From the NCBI GenBank assembly GCA_944324675.1, contig CALUXE010000004.1, positions 1 to 64,000 on the forward strand: a stretch of 64,000 bases of DNA, in the 5' to 3' direction. The DNA is from an uncultured Elusimicrobiales bacterium (GTDB taxonomy: Bacteria; Elusimicrobiota; Elusimicrobia; Elusimicrobiales; Elusimicrobiaceae). Numbering within the stretch: the stretch's first letter is position 1; each line of letters opens with the position of its first letter. Under the pieces are notes generated by a model, which saw only the letters and a list, made by a program, of their open reading frames with translations, made no database searches and had not been told where the DNA came from. Positions 25,358 through 33,587 of this stretch are shown here, one piece after another. The position numbers and the translations under genes are program-made.

Positions 25358-27196
25358 ATGAAAAGCGGACATTTAAGGAATACCGTCTTAGCTGTGGTGA
25401 TAGTGGCGGCTTTGTTGCCTGCGCTGCTGGTAATATTTTATATGGCGCAGGTGGGCGGTATAATGCTCAAAAACGAGCAGAGGGAACGTTTTGAGATGTT
25501 CAATAACCGCTTTTCCAACGAGGTGTCCTCTTACATTTCCCAAAACGAGAAACTGATAGAAACTTTCCTTGAGATACGGGCGGCTGGTTATGTGGATGAC
25601 GAAAACTACGCCAAGCTGGTGGAAGTGTTCTTGGCGAAGAACAAATCCGTAATCGGCATATCTTTTTTGGACAATAACGGCCAAGAAAATTCCTATTATG
25701 GGATGCGCCCTAAAATAAGCTATAACGATATCCTGCCTGAAATACTGACGAAAACCATAGACGGCAAGGAGATATATATAGGTTCCTTAAACAAGAATCC
25801 TTCGCGCGGGATAATATCCTTGACGATGTCTTTTCCCGACAGCTATAAAGATTTAAACAGAGCGGTGGTGGTTCAGTTTGATCTTGAGGTTTTGGCCCAG
25901 ATGATAGAACCTTCGGTTTCCAAGGAGGATCTGACGCTGATATTCACCAAGAACGGTTTTTTGATATTTTCCAGCACCGGCGGACTGAGTACGGAATTAG
26001 ACGATGCCTATGATTTACAGATAAGCCAGCTTGTCAATTTGGCGAGCAACGGCAATTACGGGTTTGTTGACATCAGGGATTACAGCGGCGTTTTGAGCAA
26101 ACTGCCCACTAGTGACTGGATGGTCTTTACGGGAAAGCTGAGCAGCGAGCTTAGGTTGCCGATAATGGCGTATTTGGAGAGTTATCCGATATTGCTTGCC
26201 GGCGTAATAGTATTGGCCTTTTTGGTATTGTTGATTTTGAGTTTGTATTTGACAGGAATAATATTGCGTCCAATTAAGGATATGACCAAAGCGGTGGTAA
26301 TAGTTGAACAGGGGGACGCCGAGTTGCCGGTATTGCCTGCGCCGGACAATGAGATAGGGACCTTGTCAAAAGCTTTTGCGAGGATGTTGGATACAATTAA
26401 AATACAATTTGACGAGATGCGACAGGAAAGGAAGGATTTGGAGGAGTTAAATCAATCCTTGGAATTGCGGGTTGGCAGCAGGACCAAAGAATTAAGGACG
26501 GCGCTGAACGAACTGATAAAAAAAGAGCGCTTGGCAGCGATAGGGCAAATGGCCTCGATAGTCAGCCACGAGATAAAGAATCCTTTGGCGGTAATAAAGA
26601 ACGCGGTATATTTGATAAAAGCGCGTTTGGGCGATAATGCGGAACCGAGAATTCTTAAGAATATTTCCGTAATAGACCAGGAGATTTTACAGGCCAACGG
26701 CATAATAGAGGAAATTTTGGGTTATGCCAGAAGCCGCGAGCAGATACTGACCGTGATAGATTTGAGCTTATATATAAAAGAGATAATGGCCTCTTATCCT
26801 ATACCAGGAAACATAAAAGTGGTTACGGAATACAGTCCGCTGCCGCTTCCCGTCAGGATAGACGCGGAGGAAATAAAGCAGGCGGTTCGCAACATTATAG
26901 GCAACGCCGTTGAGGTTATGCCTGAGGGCGGGCAATTGACGATAAAGACGTTTTGGGTAGATAATTACGCTTGCGCTCTAAGCATAAGGGACAGCGGGCC
27001 CGGTATTCCCAAGGAAATAAGGGAAAATATTTTCGCGCCGTTTTTCACCACTAAAGCGCGCGGCACGGGCCTTGGCTTGGCGGTGGTGAAGAAGGTCGCG
27101 GGGCGCAACAATGTGCAGATAGAGCTTGTAAGCGAAGAAGGGAAAGGAACGAAGATCAGCATGATATTTAAGACTCATAGGGAAGAAGGGAAATAG
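25358..27196 (+). CDS. membrane sensor histidine kinase
   Basis: This 612-aa kinase has a first transmembrane helix (about 9-30), a double-cache-like extracytoplasmic domain (35-270), a second helix (about 275-300) and a HAMP region. HisKA follows with phospho-acceptor H404 in [14 protein letters not shown], then HATPase with N box [17 protein letters not shown]1 DSGPGIP and G2 [11 protein letters not shown]. It is probably the input of the two regulators that follow within 10 bases each. The signal is unknown. It starts after the terminator at 25308-25339. Confidence 0.9.
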   Translation: MKSGHLRNTVLAVVIVAALLPALLVIFYMAQVGGIMLKNEQRERFEMFNNRFSNEVSSYISQNEKLIETFLEIRAAGYVDDENYAKLVEVFLAKNKSVIGISFLDNNGQENSYYGMRPKISYNDILPEILTKTIDGKEIYIGSLNKNPSRGIISLTMSFPDSYKDLNRAVVVQFDLEVLAQMIEPSVSKEDLTLIFTKNGFLIFSSTGGLSTELDDAYDLQISQLVNLASNGNYGFVDIRDYSGVLSKLPTSDWMVFTGKLSSELRLPIMAYLESYPILLAGVIVLAFLVLLILSLYLTGIILRPIKDMTKAVVIVEQGDAELPVLPAPDNEIGTLSKAFARMLDTIKIQFDEMRQERKDLEELNQSLELRVGSRTKELRTALNELIKKERLAAIGQMASIVSHEIKNPLAVIKNAVYLIKARLGDNAEPRILKNISVIDQEILQANGIIEEILGYARSREQILTVIDLSLYIKEIMASYPIPGNIKVVTEYSPLPLPVRIDAEEIKQAVRNIIGNAVEVMPEGGQLTIKTFWVDNYACALSIRDSGPGIPKEIRENIFAPFFTTKARGTGLGLAVVKKVAGRNNVQIELVSEEGKGTKISMIFKTHREEGK

Positions 27197-27200
27197 CGAT

Positions 27201-28316
27201 ATGGAAGATAAACAGGAAAAGATACTTGTAGTAGATGACGACGACAACTTGCGCGGCACGCTAAGCGAGCTTTTGGAGATTGAGGGCTATGACGTCTACC
27301 AGGCCGGCAGCGCGAAGGAATGTATGAGTCTGGTAAAGAATGATTTTTTCAACGTGATACTGATGGATTATAATTTGGTTGACGGCACGGGTTTGGACGT
27401 GGTAAAGCAGATAAGGCAATTTAATACCAGGTCGCAGATAATAATGATAACTGCGCACGCTTCGCTAAACGCCGTGGTTAAGGCAATACAGGAATCGGTA
27501 TACGATTTTTTGATAAAGCCGGTCGATTTTGATTATTTAAAGCGCACCATAAAAATGGCTTTGGAGAAATTCTATTTGGAGCAAAGCAACAGGAAGCTGG
27601 TGGAACAGTTGAAAGCGACAAACGCGGATTTGAGCAATCTTAATAGTATGAAGAGCAGATTTTTCTCGATAGTGTCACATGATTTATCCAACTCTCTTAT
27701 GGCTTTGAAGATGAGCTATGACATGCTTCAAAAGACGATAAAAAACCCCGACGACAACCAAAAGAAGAAGATGCAGTATATGAACGAGAGTTTGGGACAG
27801 ATATTTCTTTTGGTTAAGGACCTGGTGGATTGGGCGGCCATAGAAAAAGGGAAGCTTCGTCTGGAAAAAGCGGAATTTGATTTGACTTCCTCTATAAGAA
27901 GCGCTTTTGAGGTTTTCAAGGAAAAGGCGAAGCTGAAAGATATATATATGAGCTTTGAGGGTGAGGAAGACATAAAGGTATACGGCGACGCCAAGAGAAT
28001 AAGGCAGGTAATATCGAATATAACCGAGAACGCGATAAGGCATACTCCGCAAAACGGATTGATAAAGATAAGCGTAGTGAAAATTGACGCCAAAAATGCT
28101 AAAGTGTCTGTTAAGGACAGCGGCGCGGGGATAAACCCTGAAGATACAAAGGAGCTGTTTAAAAGTTTTTATCAGAAAGGCGCGGGCGGCCGTTTGGGAC
28201 TTGGCCTTTCGATAGCGCAGGACATAGTTTTGAATCACGAAGGGAAGATATGGGCCGAAAGTGAAGGCGAAGGATGCGGCGCCACTTTCAATTTCACGCT
28301 GCCCGTCATAAATTAG
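27201..28316 (+). CDS. receiver-histidine kinase hybrid (soluble)
   Basis: This 371-aa protein has an N-terminal receiver domain with D56 as phospho-acceptor (VDDDDN at 11-16, MDYN at 55-58, K near 108). A coiled linker leads to a HisKA-like segment with FFSIVSHDLSNSLMALK and a HATPase domain ending GGRLGLGLSIAQDIV. It has no membrane helix. A phosphorelay from the 25358 kinase through this protein to the 28326 regulator would fit the gene order but is inference. It begins five bases after the kinase gene. Confidence 0.9.
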   Translation: MEDKQEKILVVDDDDNLRGTLSELLEIEGYDVYQAGSAKECMSLVKNDFFNVILMDYNLVDGTGLDVVKQIRQFNTRSQIIMITAHASLNAVVKAIQESVYDFLIKPVDFDYLKRTIKMALEKFYLEQSNRKLVEQLKATNADLSNLNSMKSRFFSIVSHDLSNSLMALKMSYDMLQKTIKNPDDNQKKKMQYMNESLGQIFLLVKDLVDWAAIEKGKLRLEKAEFDLTSSIRSAFEVFKEKAKLKDIYMSFEGEEDIKVYGDAKRIRQVISNITENAIRHTPQNGLIKISVVKIDAKNAKVSVKDSGAGINPEDTKELFKSFYQKGAGGRLGLGLSIAQDIVLNHEGKIWAESEGEGCGATFNFTLPVIN

Positions 28317-28325
28317 GAGAAATAT

Positions 28326-28991
28326 ATGCCAGCCAAGAAAAAAACAGTAAAAGTTCTTATAGCTGACGACCAGACGCTTTTCCGGGAAGGGATAAAAGAC
28401 GTCCTTACCGGAGAGAAGTGGATAGAGGTAGTCGGCGAAGCGGCTGACGGAGAGGAAGCCGTTTCTCTTACCAAGAAGTTAAAACCGGAAGTAGTTTTGA
28501 TGGACATCAAACTTCCGAAACTTGACGGGATAGCCGCTACAAGGCAAATAAAGAAGAATCAGCCCGAAGTAAACATATTGATGTTATCTAGCTTTGAGGA
28601 TGAGGCTCATGTAATGGAAGCGATACAAGCGGGAGCCAACGGCTATTTGTCAAAGATGCTGCCCGCGGCGGAATTGGTGAACTCGATACGGACGTTTACC
28701 TCCGAAGGTTTGATGATACCGCAGCAGCTGATGGGTAAATTGCTGCAAGGTTTAAGGAAGATGGGCGACGGCAACGCTCCGACGCAGGCTACTTTGACAA
28801 AGACGGAGATAAGGGTCTTGGATTTGCTTGGCCACGGAATGAGCAATAAGGAACTCGCCTTGGAACTAGGCTGCAGCGTAAAGACGATAAAGAACCATTT
28901 AAACAGCGCTTTTCACAAATTGGACGTTACCAGCAGAACGGAAGCGGTGGTAAAGGCTATAAAACTTGGGATAATATCTTCCGACAGGTAA
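28326..28991 (+). CDS. NarL/FixJ-type response regulator
   Basis: This 221-aa regulator has a receiver domain (DD at 14-15, phospho-acceptor D60 in LMDIKLP, K near 108). A LuxR-type helix-turn-helix (about 153-215) carries LTKTEIRVLDLLGHGMSNKELALELGCSVKTIKNHL. It probably controls transcription of pilus or leader-controlled genes in this locus. Candidate targets visible nearby are the similar promoters at 30817, 32395 and 37257, but no shared inverted repeat is evident at all three. Confidence 0.92.
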   Translation: MPAKKKTVKVLIADDQTLFREGIKDVLTGEKWIEVVGEAADGEEAVSLTKKLKPEVVLMDIKLPKLDGIAATRQIKKNQPEVNILMLSSFEDEAHVMEAIQAGANGYLSKMLPAAELVNSIRTFTSEGLMIPQQLMGKLLQGLRKMGDGNAPTQATLTKTEIRVLDLLGHGMSNKELALELGCSVKTIKNHLNSAFHKLDVTSRTEAVVKAIKLGIISSDR

Positions 28992-28997
28992 ACTGAG

Positions 28998-29168
28998 ATG
29001 ATAAAGAACGCTATAAGAACGATAAGCAATAACAGAGGACAGCAGACGGTGGAGTTTTTGCTGATGCTGGGCTCGGTGATTACTTTCGTGCTGGCGTTCA
29101 TAGTGACGTTTCATAAGGAAATAGCAGGCGGTTTCTTTACCATAATAGGGAGCATATTGGGGGGCTAA
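28998..29168 (+). CDS. short Flp/TadE-like prepilin
   Basis: This 56-aa gene has a leader with NNRG followed by QQTVEFLLMLGSVITFVLAFIV, the G|Q-x-x-V-E-F class III prepilin motif with Glu at +5. Its stop codon abuts the start of the next gene (TAA then ATG). It opens a second cluster of pilin-like genes, 14 kb from the first, right behind the response regulator. Confidence 0.75.
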   Translation: MIKNAIRTISNNRGQQTVEFLLMLGSVITFVLAFIVTFHKEIAGGFFTIIGSILGG

Positions 29169-30245
29169 ATGTCGTTCGGCTTTTATTCCATAAGGAACAA
29201 AAAAGCGCAGATAGTATTGCCGGCTATATTGTTGATACCTACGATATTGCTTGTGATATATCTTTTGTTTGAAACGGCAAAACTCTCCAGGGAAAAAATT
29301 CGCCATCAATTCGCGTTGGATACGGCGGCGTTCACGGAGTTGACTTCCGCCTCGCAATACTTAAACGCTACGGCTTACGTAAACGGGGCGTTTCCGTTTA
29401 GGCTTTTTAGGGAGAATTTGGCGCCCGAAGAACCGGCATTTCCTCTTAAAGGGCAGGAAAACAAAGAACTTAGCGTGTACGAGTTGTTTTACAGGGGGGG
29501 AGCTTTCCCCGCGTTGGGCGACGCTGGAGAGTGGAACAGCGAGCCCAAGGACAGCGATACGGAGTGGGAATTGAAATTCTATACGGAAGAATCCCCGGAG
29601 CGTTCCTCTTGGAACAGCGCGTCGCCGCCCAATGTTGACGAAGGTGCCTTTTACCCGATAATGTCTAAGCAATACGCGGACGAATACGCTATCGGCTGGA
29701 ATCCTGACGCCGTGAAGTTATATGTTTTGATATATTACTTTTTGAGCCAAATATACGAAGACCAAAAGAACGTTTATCTGCGTTTGAGCAAAGAAGGAGA
29801 GTTTTTCCGCAAGGGGTATTATCTGAACGCGGGGGACTGCAAGATGAGCGAATGCGGGCGGGAAGGCGCCAAAGTTTTTAAGAGTTATATAGCCGATACG
29901 GAACCCGTATACATAAAGAAAATAAAATTCTATTTTGTTGACCCCGGGGACGGCACATCAGAGGCCATGGAGATACCCTTCGATTTGGAAGAAGAAGATA
30001 TGTTCGACGGCAAATTGTTTCAGTACGCTTATGTCGGCCGCGGTTATATGGGCAAGCTAAAGCGTCTGTATAAGGGTTTGGACATAACGCAGTCTTTCAG
30101 GGCTCCGAGTAATTATTTTAATGTGGATTTGAACAAATTTAATCCGCGCAATCACGTTAAGGTGGCGCTGCAATGCACTAAGGAGGATAACAACTGCGTG
30201 TGGCCCAATCCTACGCCTAAGTATCAAGTGAGGATATTCCCGTGA
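29169..30245 (+). CDS. large pseudopilin-like protein (TadG/TadE position)
   Basis: This 358-aa protein has an N-terminal basic stretch and then KKAQIVLPAILLIPTILLVIYLLFE, a TadE/TadG-like hydrophobic segment, followed by a long extracytoplasmic domain. The prepilin motif is degenerate (A instead of G before Q, no E at +5), so it may stay anchored rather than be cleaved. The domain contains three cysteines in pairs near CKMSEC and CTKEDNNC. No family was recognised beyond the segment. It overlaps the next gene by four bases (GTGA). Confidence 0.65.
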   Translation: MSFGFYSIRNKKAQIVLPAILLIPTILLVIYLLFETAKLSREKIRHQFALDTAAFTELTSASQYLNATAYVNGAFPFRLFRENLAPEEPAFPLKGQENKELSVYELFYRGGAFPALGDAGEWNSEPKDSDTEWELKFYTEESPERSSWNSASPPNVDEGAFYPIMSKQYADEYAIGWNPDAVKLYVLIYYFLSQIYEDQKNVYLRLSKEGEFFRKGYYLNAGDCKMSECGREGAKVFKSYIADTEPVYIKKIKFYFVDPGDGTSEAMEIPFDLEEEDMFDGKLFQYAYVGRGYMGKLKRLYKGLDITQSFRAPSNYFNVDLNKFNPRNHVKVALQCTKEDNNCVWPNPTPKYQVRIFP

Positions 30246-30796
30246 GAATATTTGACAGGATAAGAAACAGAAAGGGACAGGCGACTACGGAAGTGGTATT
30301 GTTGTTTCCGATATTTTTTATATTGACTTTATTTATCATTAAGATATACGGCTTGCTGATAATAGTGCAGAAGACGGAGATAGCCTCTTTTTACGCGGCT
30401 CGGCGCTGGCAGCTTGAGAGCCACCGCGCGATAAAATATGCGGATGGCTGGGATAATATATTTTTGAAGAAGGACATTGAAAAGAAAGTAAAGGATTATA
30501 TCGGATTTAATAACGCGGCGATGCGAAAATTTTTATCTTTAAAGAGCGTGGAATTGGAAGTGGAACGCACGAATGTATGGAATAACGTCACTTTAAAGGT
30601 TAGCACTTATCCCCCCAATATCCCGTTTTTATGTTCCTACGACATCAGGCAAGTATGCAAGAAGCCTTACGGCTTGGCTTGTGAGCGCGGTTATAATTTT
30701 ATATGCAAACGCGGCGGTTCGATAGAAGTAATAAAGAGGGTCCCCAACAGGGACAGGCCGATATCCTTTAGATTGCCGATGTCAAATCCGAACTGA
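30242..30796 (+). CDS. TadE-like pseudopilin
   Basis: This 184-aa protein has a leader ending RNRKG, then QATTEVVLLFPIFFILTLFII, the TadE-family motif with Glu at +5. Its C-terminal domain contains four cysteines (CSYDIRQVC, ACERGYNFIC). Start is GTG at 30242, coupled to the upstream gene by a GTGA overlap. It closes the pilin-like triplet before the first RNA-leader gene. Confidence 0.78.
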   Translation: MRIFDRIRNRKGQATTEVVLLFPIFFILTLFIIKIYGLLIIVQKTEIASFYAARRWQLESHRAIKYADGWDNIFLKKDIEKKVKDYIGFNNAAMRKFLSLKSVELEVERTNVWNNVTLKVSTYPPNIPFLCSYDIRQVCKKPYGLACERGYNFICKRGGSIEVIKRVPNRDRPISFRLPMSNPN

Positions 30797-30816
30797 TATT
30801 TGCGAACTTCCTGCGG

Positions 30817-30845
30817 TTGACAAATATGAGGTTTGATTGTAAACT
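30817..30845 (+). promoter_or_regulatory. sigma70-type promoter P1 of the unknown-protein cluster
   Basis: TTGACA (30817-30822), a 17-base spacer and TAAACT (30840-30845). The spacer closely resembles that of the promoter at 32395. Start of transcription is expected near 30852, directly before the conserved leader. Confidence 0.75.
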
Positions 30846-30852
30846 TATGGTA

Positions 30853-30926
30853 GGTACGTTTGTACTATAAAGAGCTCCGTGTTTGAGGGTGTGGATTCGG
30901 AAAACGCCGCGCCGGTCATCAGGGGC
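30853..30926 (+). ncRNA. candidate structured cis-regulatory RNA leader, copy 1
   Basis: A hairpin GGTAC/GTACT (30853-30857/30862-30866) is followed by ATAAAGA. An outer stem GCTCC/GGGGC (30874-30878/30922-30926) encloses the conserved strands GTGTTTGAG (30879-30887) and CGGTCATCA (30913-30921). These flank an apical stem GTGTGG/CCGCGC (30889-30894/30907-30912). A T-run follows at 30931-30936. The same architecture recurs at 32431-32506 with a different apical stem sequence, which supports a conserved fold. I do not recognise it as a known riboswitch class. Confidence 0.6.
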
Positions 30927-30968
30927 AAGATTTTTTGTATAAGAATTTAAATTTTAGAGGATAAGAAT

Positions 30969-32300
30969 ATGGCGGTAGTATTAAAGAGCAAGAACGGCGG
31001 AGTGAAGAAAAGTCCCGTAAGCGCTTGGCTGGGGTACGGAGCGGTGGCGGTATTTGGTTTGGCGATAATATCTACGGCTTTTATGGGCGGCGGGAAAGCG
31101 CCGGATCCTATGGATTCGGCATATAGCTATTCCGATTTTAAAGATTTGGCGGATATGCCGTTTTCCAACGAGGAGGCCGAAGCGCAGCTCTTATCAAGCG
31201 TAAGGTACGGCGACATAGCTAAGAACGATTTGATAAACGCTTTGTTCTCGGAAGAGAGTAAAGCCGAGCGGCAAGCGGAGGACGCGTTAAACGGCGTGCC
31301 TGAGCCGCCGGACGAGGAATATGCCGAAGCGGCAAAAGAGAAAGAGAAGATAAGAAGCGCTAAGGAGCTCTATCGGCGCAGCAGAGAGGCCGCAAAGAAC
31401 GCCGTGGCTCAGAGAACCTCTAAAGGCTCTTTAAGTTCTTCCAGCGTGGCGCGCGCCACGGGCGGGGGGAGCGGGGTCAGCGCGACTCTTTGGCGGGCCG
31501 ATGATAAGAACAACCAATCTTCCGGGGCGGCGAGTGTAAACGGCAGGGGCGGCGGCTCGCTAAGCAATCAGTTGGCGCAGGAATTGAAGAAAAGCGGGCG
31601 CGGCGGCGGATTTATGTCGGCTTATGATAAGAGCCGCGCGGCGGCCAACGTTCAGGATTTGGAAGCGGCTCACGCTTTGGCGGCGGACGCTTTCCAGAAC
31701 TCGGGCGATTTGGAGGGCGATTTAAAAGGCGATTTGGAAGATATGGCCGCGGAGCTGGATTTAAATAAAGCCATTGGGGCCATAGACAAAGAAAAGGGAG
31801 TGGCGAACACCTTGGACGATAAACTTTCCAAAGCTAAGGACAAAGCAGACAAAAAGACTAATAGGGAATATAAATGCGACGGCTCTATGCTGAACGGCAA
31901 GATAAACGCCGGCTGTATTGCGGGAGAGTTTATGAATGCCCTTTTGGATATGGGTACGCGGGCTTTGTCCTCTTTGTTTCAGGGAAGCAACGGGGAGTTG
32001 AGCCCCATGGAGCAAGCCAATAAGAACTCTAAGATAGAAGAACTTAATCAACAAATAGCGGAATTGGAATCCAGAGGCAATTTGGGAATTTATGATAGAA
32101 CCTTGTTAAACCAGTTAAAAAGGGATAGCGCCTATCTCAATACTAACGGGGTAGAGGGTTTTAGTAAAGATTATATGAAAAACCGGAGTGACAATCTTAA
32201 CAGAGCTAAGCAGCAGGAAGAGGCAGCCGCCCGGCGAAGGAGTTCTAACCACGACTCATGGCAGACTCCTCGTTGGGATGATTTGTTGGATTTGCCTTAG
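30969..32300 (+). CDS. unknown membrane-anchored Gly/Ser/Ala-rich protein A
   Basis: This 443-aa protein has one transmembrane helix (about 20-39). Residues 58-118 match protein B (32549) closely, including DIAKNDLIN and ERQAEDALNGVP-type blocks (here AERQAEDALNGVP). Then come basic helical and low-complexity Gly/Ser segments, a lysine/aspartate-rich stretch, a cysteine pair near residue 300-317 and a charged C-terminus. No known domain was recognised. It is preceded by its own promoter and RNA leader, and follows pilin-like genes. It is probably an envelope protein with an N-terminal anchor. Confidence 0.7.
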   Translation: MAVVLKSKNGGVKKSPVSAWLGYGAVAVFGLAIISTAFMGGGKAPDPMDSAYSYSDFKDLADMPFSNEEAEAQLLSSVRYGDIAKNDLINALFSEESKAERQAEDALNGVPEPPDEEYAEAAKEKEKIRSAKELYRRSREAAKNAVAQRTSKGSLSSSSVARATGGGSGVSATLWRADDKNNQSSGAASVNGRGGGSLSNQLAQELKKSGRGGGFMSAYDKSRAAANVQDLEAAHALAADAFQNSGDLEGDLKGDLEDMAAELDLNKAIGAIDKEKGVANTLDDKLSKAKDKADKKTNREYKCDGSMLNGKINAGCIAGEFMNALLDMGTRALSSLFQGSNGELSPMEQANKNSKIEELNQQIAELESRGNLGIYDRTLLNQLKRDSAYLNTNGVEGFSKDYMKNRSDNLNRAKQQEEAAARRRSSNHDSWQTPRWDDLLDLP

Positions 32301-32394
32301 TAACGTTCTAAGATCCATGATTAAGGCTTTTCAAACCTATAAGAGGGCGTTCGCATTTTTGACGGGAAGCGGTTGAAATATATTGTTTACGCCA

Positions 32395-32423
32395 TTGACA
32401 AATTAGAGGTTTATTGGTAGACT
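32395..32423 (+). promoter_or_regulatory. sigma70-type promoter P2 of the unknown-protein cluster
   Basis: TTGACA (32395-32400), a 17-base spacer and TAGACT (32418-32423), with sequence similarity to the 30817 promoter in the spacer and downstream. Start is expected near 32430. Confidence 0.75.
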
Positions 32424-32430
32424 TTAGATA

Positions 32431-32506
32431 GGTACCGGGTGTACCAATAAAATAGCTCCGTGTTTGAGGATATTCCGGCGGTAATGGGGTATCGGTCATC
32501 AGGGGC
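32431..32506 (+). ncRNA. candidate structured cis-regulatory RNA leader, copy 2
   Basis: A hairpin GGTAC/GTACC (32431-32435/32441-32445) comes first. The outer stem GCTCC/GGGGC (32455-32459/32502-32506) encloses conserved strands GTGTTTGAG (32460-32468) and CGGTCATCA (32493-32501). The apical stem is ATATTCC/GGGGTAT (32470-32476/32486-32492). An alternative stem CCGGC/GCCGG (32475-32479/32505-32509) followed by TTTTATT could act as a terminator, so switching between two folds is conceivable. Confidence 0.6.
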
Positions 32507-32548
32507 CGGTTTTATTGTATAGATGGTTTATATTTTAAGAGGTAAAGC

Positions 32549-33568
32549 ATGTCTATAATTATCAGGAGCGCCGGAGTTAAGAGAGGCGGCGAAAAGAACC
32601 AAATATATACATGGGCGGCATGTATAATGGTATTGGTTTTTGCCGTTTCTATAGGCGTTGCCGTAAAAAGCGCCGACAAACAGAGCCCGTCGGAAGCCGC
32701 CTATCGGAGGCAAGCCTTTGATTTGGGCAATATGCCGTTTGACGACGACAGCGCCGAGGCGTATTTGCTGGCCTCAAACAAATATAACGATATAGCGAAG
32801 AACGATTTGATAAACGGACTGTTTTCCCCGACTCAGAAACAAGAGCGTCAAGCGGAAGATGCCTTGAACGGTGTTCCTCTCCCGCCGGACGACGATTACA
32901 AAGCCGCTCAGGAAGAAAAGGCGGCAAAGAAAATAAGGGCAGATTTGGCCGATAAAAGGAAGAAAGAGGCCCGCGCCAAGATTTCCGGCTTGGCGACTTC
33001 AAAAGGGACTTTGAATAGAGGCTCCATGGCGAGCGTATCCGGCGGCGGGGGGGGAAGCAGGGGTACGCTTTCCAATGTCGGGGCAGGTTCGGCGAATGTC
33101 CGGCCAGGTTCAAAGATGAGTCAAACGCAGGCCGCTTTGATAAGCCAGGTAAAAGGTGGCAGGGCGATGGGTTTTCAGCATGCGGCGATGGCCAGCGCGC
33201 AAGCGGCCAATAGCGGTAATTTGGAGGCCGCGGCGGGCGGTTCGGTAGATGCTTTCCAAAAGGGAAATACGGATGCCGGCAAAGAATTTTTGGAAAGCGA
33301 TTTGGAAAAAGATTCAAGCGCGTTGAATATTGATGAAGAAGATCTTAAGGATAAACTGGAGCGCGCGGGCACCAGCGAGGAACTGGAGGGATTGGACGCC
33401 AAGCTGGAGGATTTAAAGAAAAAGAAAGAAGACGAAGAAGAAACCTGCGACAGCAGCATGTGGAATAATCTTACCAACGGTAAAGGGGAATGTTTTTGGA
33501 GCGATGTAATTGATAAAGCTATCGGCGCTATGATAGGCAATTTTATCGGCGGGATATTCAAGGCATAA
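32549..33568 (+). CDS. unknown membrane-anchored Gly/Ser/Ala-rich protein B, paralogue of A
   Basis: This 339-aa protein has one transmembrane helix (about 21-40). Residues 58-117 are homologous to protein A (KYNDIAKNDLING, QERQAEDALNGVP, PPDDDY). A Gly/Ser-rich middle and an acidic/lysine coiled segment (about 245-300) follow, then a cysteine pair and a C-terminal hydrophobic helix (AIGAMIGNFIGGIF). The paralogy extends into the promoter and RNA leader, so the whole unit was duplicated. It is shorter than A at the C-terminus. Function unknown. Confidence 0.7.
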   Translation: MSIIIRSAGVKRGGEKNQIYTWAACIMVLVFAVSIGVAVKSADKQSPSEAAYRRQAFDLGNMPFDDDSAEAYLLASNKYNDIAKNDLINGLFSPTQKQERQAEDALNGVPLPPDDDYKAAQEEKAAKKIRADLADKRKKEARAKISGLATSKGTLNRGSMASVSGGGGGSRGTLSNVGAGSANVRPGSKMSQTQAALISQVKGGRAMGFQHAAMASAQAANSGNLEAAAGGSVDAFQKGNTDAGKEFLESDLEKDSSALNIDEEDLKDKLERAGTSEELEGLDAKLEDLKKKKEDEEETCDSSMWNNLTNGKGECFWSDVIDKAIGAMIGNFIGGIFKA

Positions 33569-33587
33569 CTAAAAAAGGAGTCTTAAT

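Noticed and set aside
30801-30827. Inverted repeat ATATTTG/CAAATAT around the first leader promoter as an operator
   Set aside because: It covers the -35 element, but the equivalent second promoter lacks it, so it is not a shared control site.
30853-32506. Cyclic di-GMP (GEMM) or other known riboswitch for the paired leaders
   Set aside because: None of the conserved sequence blocks I know for GEMM-I, GEMM-II, THF, ZTP, fluoride or preQ1 elements is present. The conserved internal loop is different.
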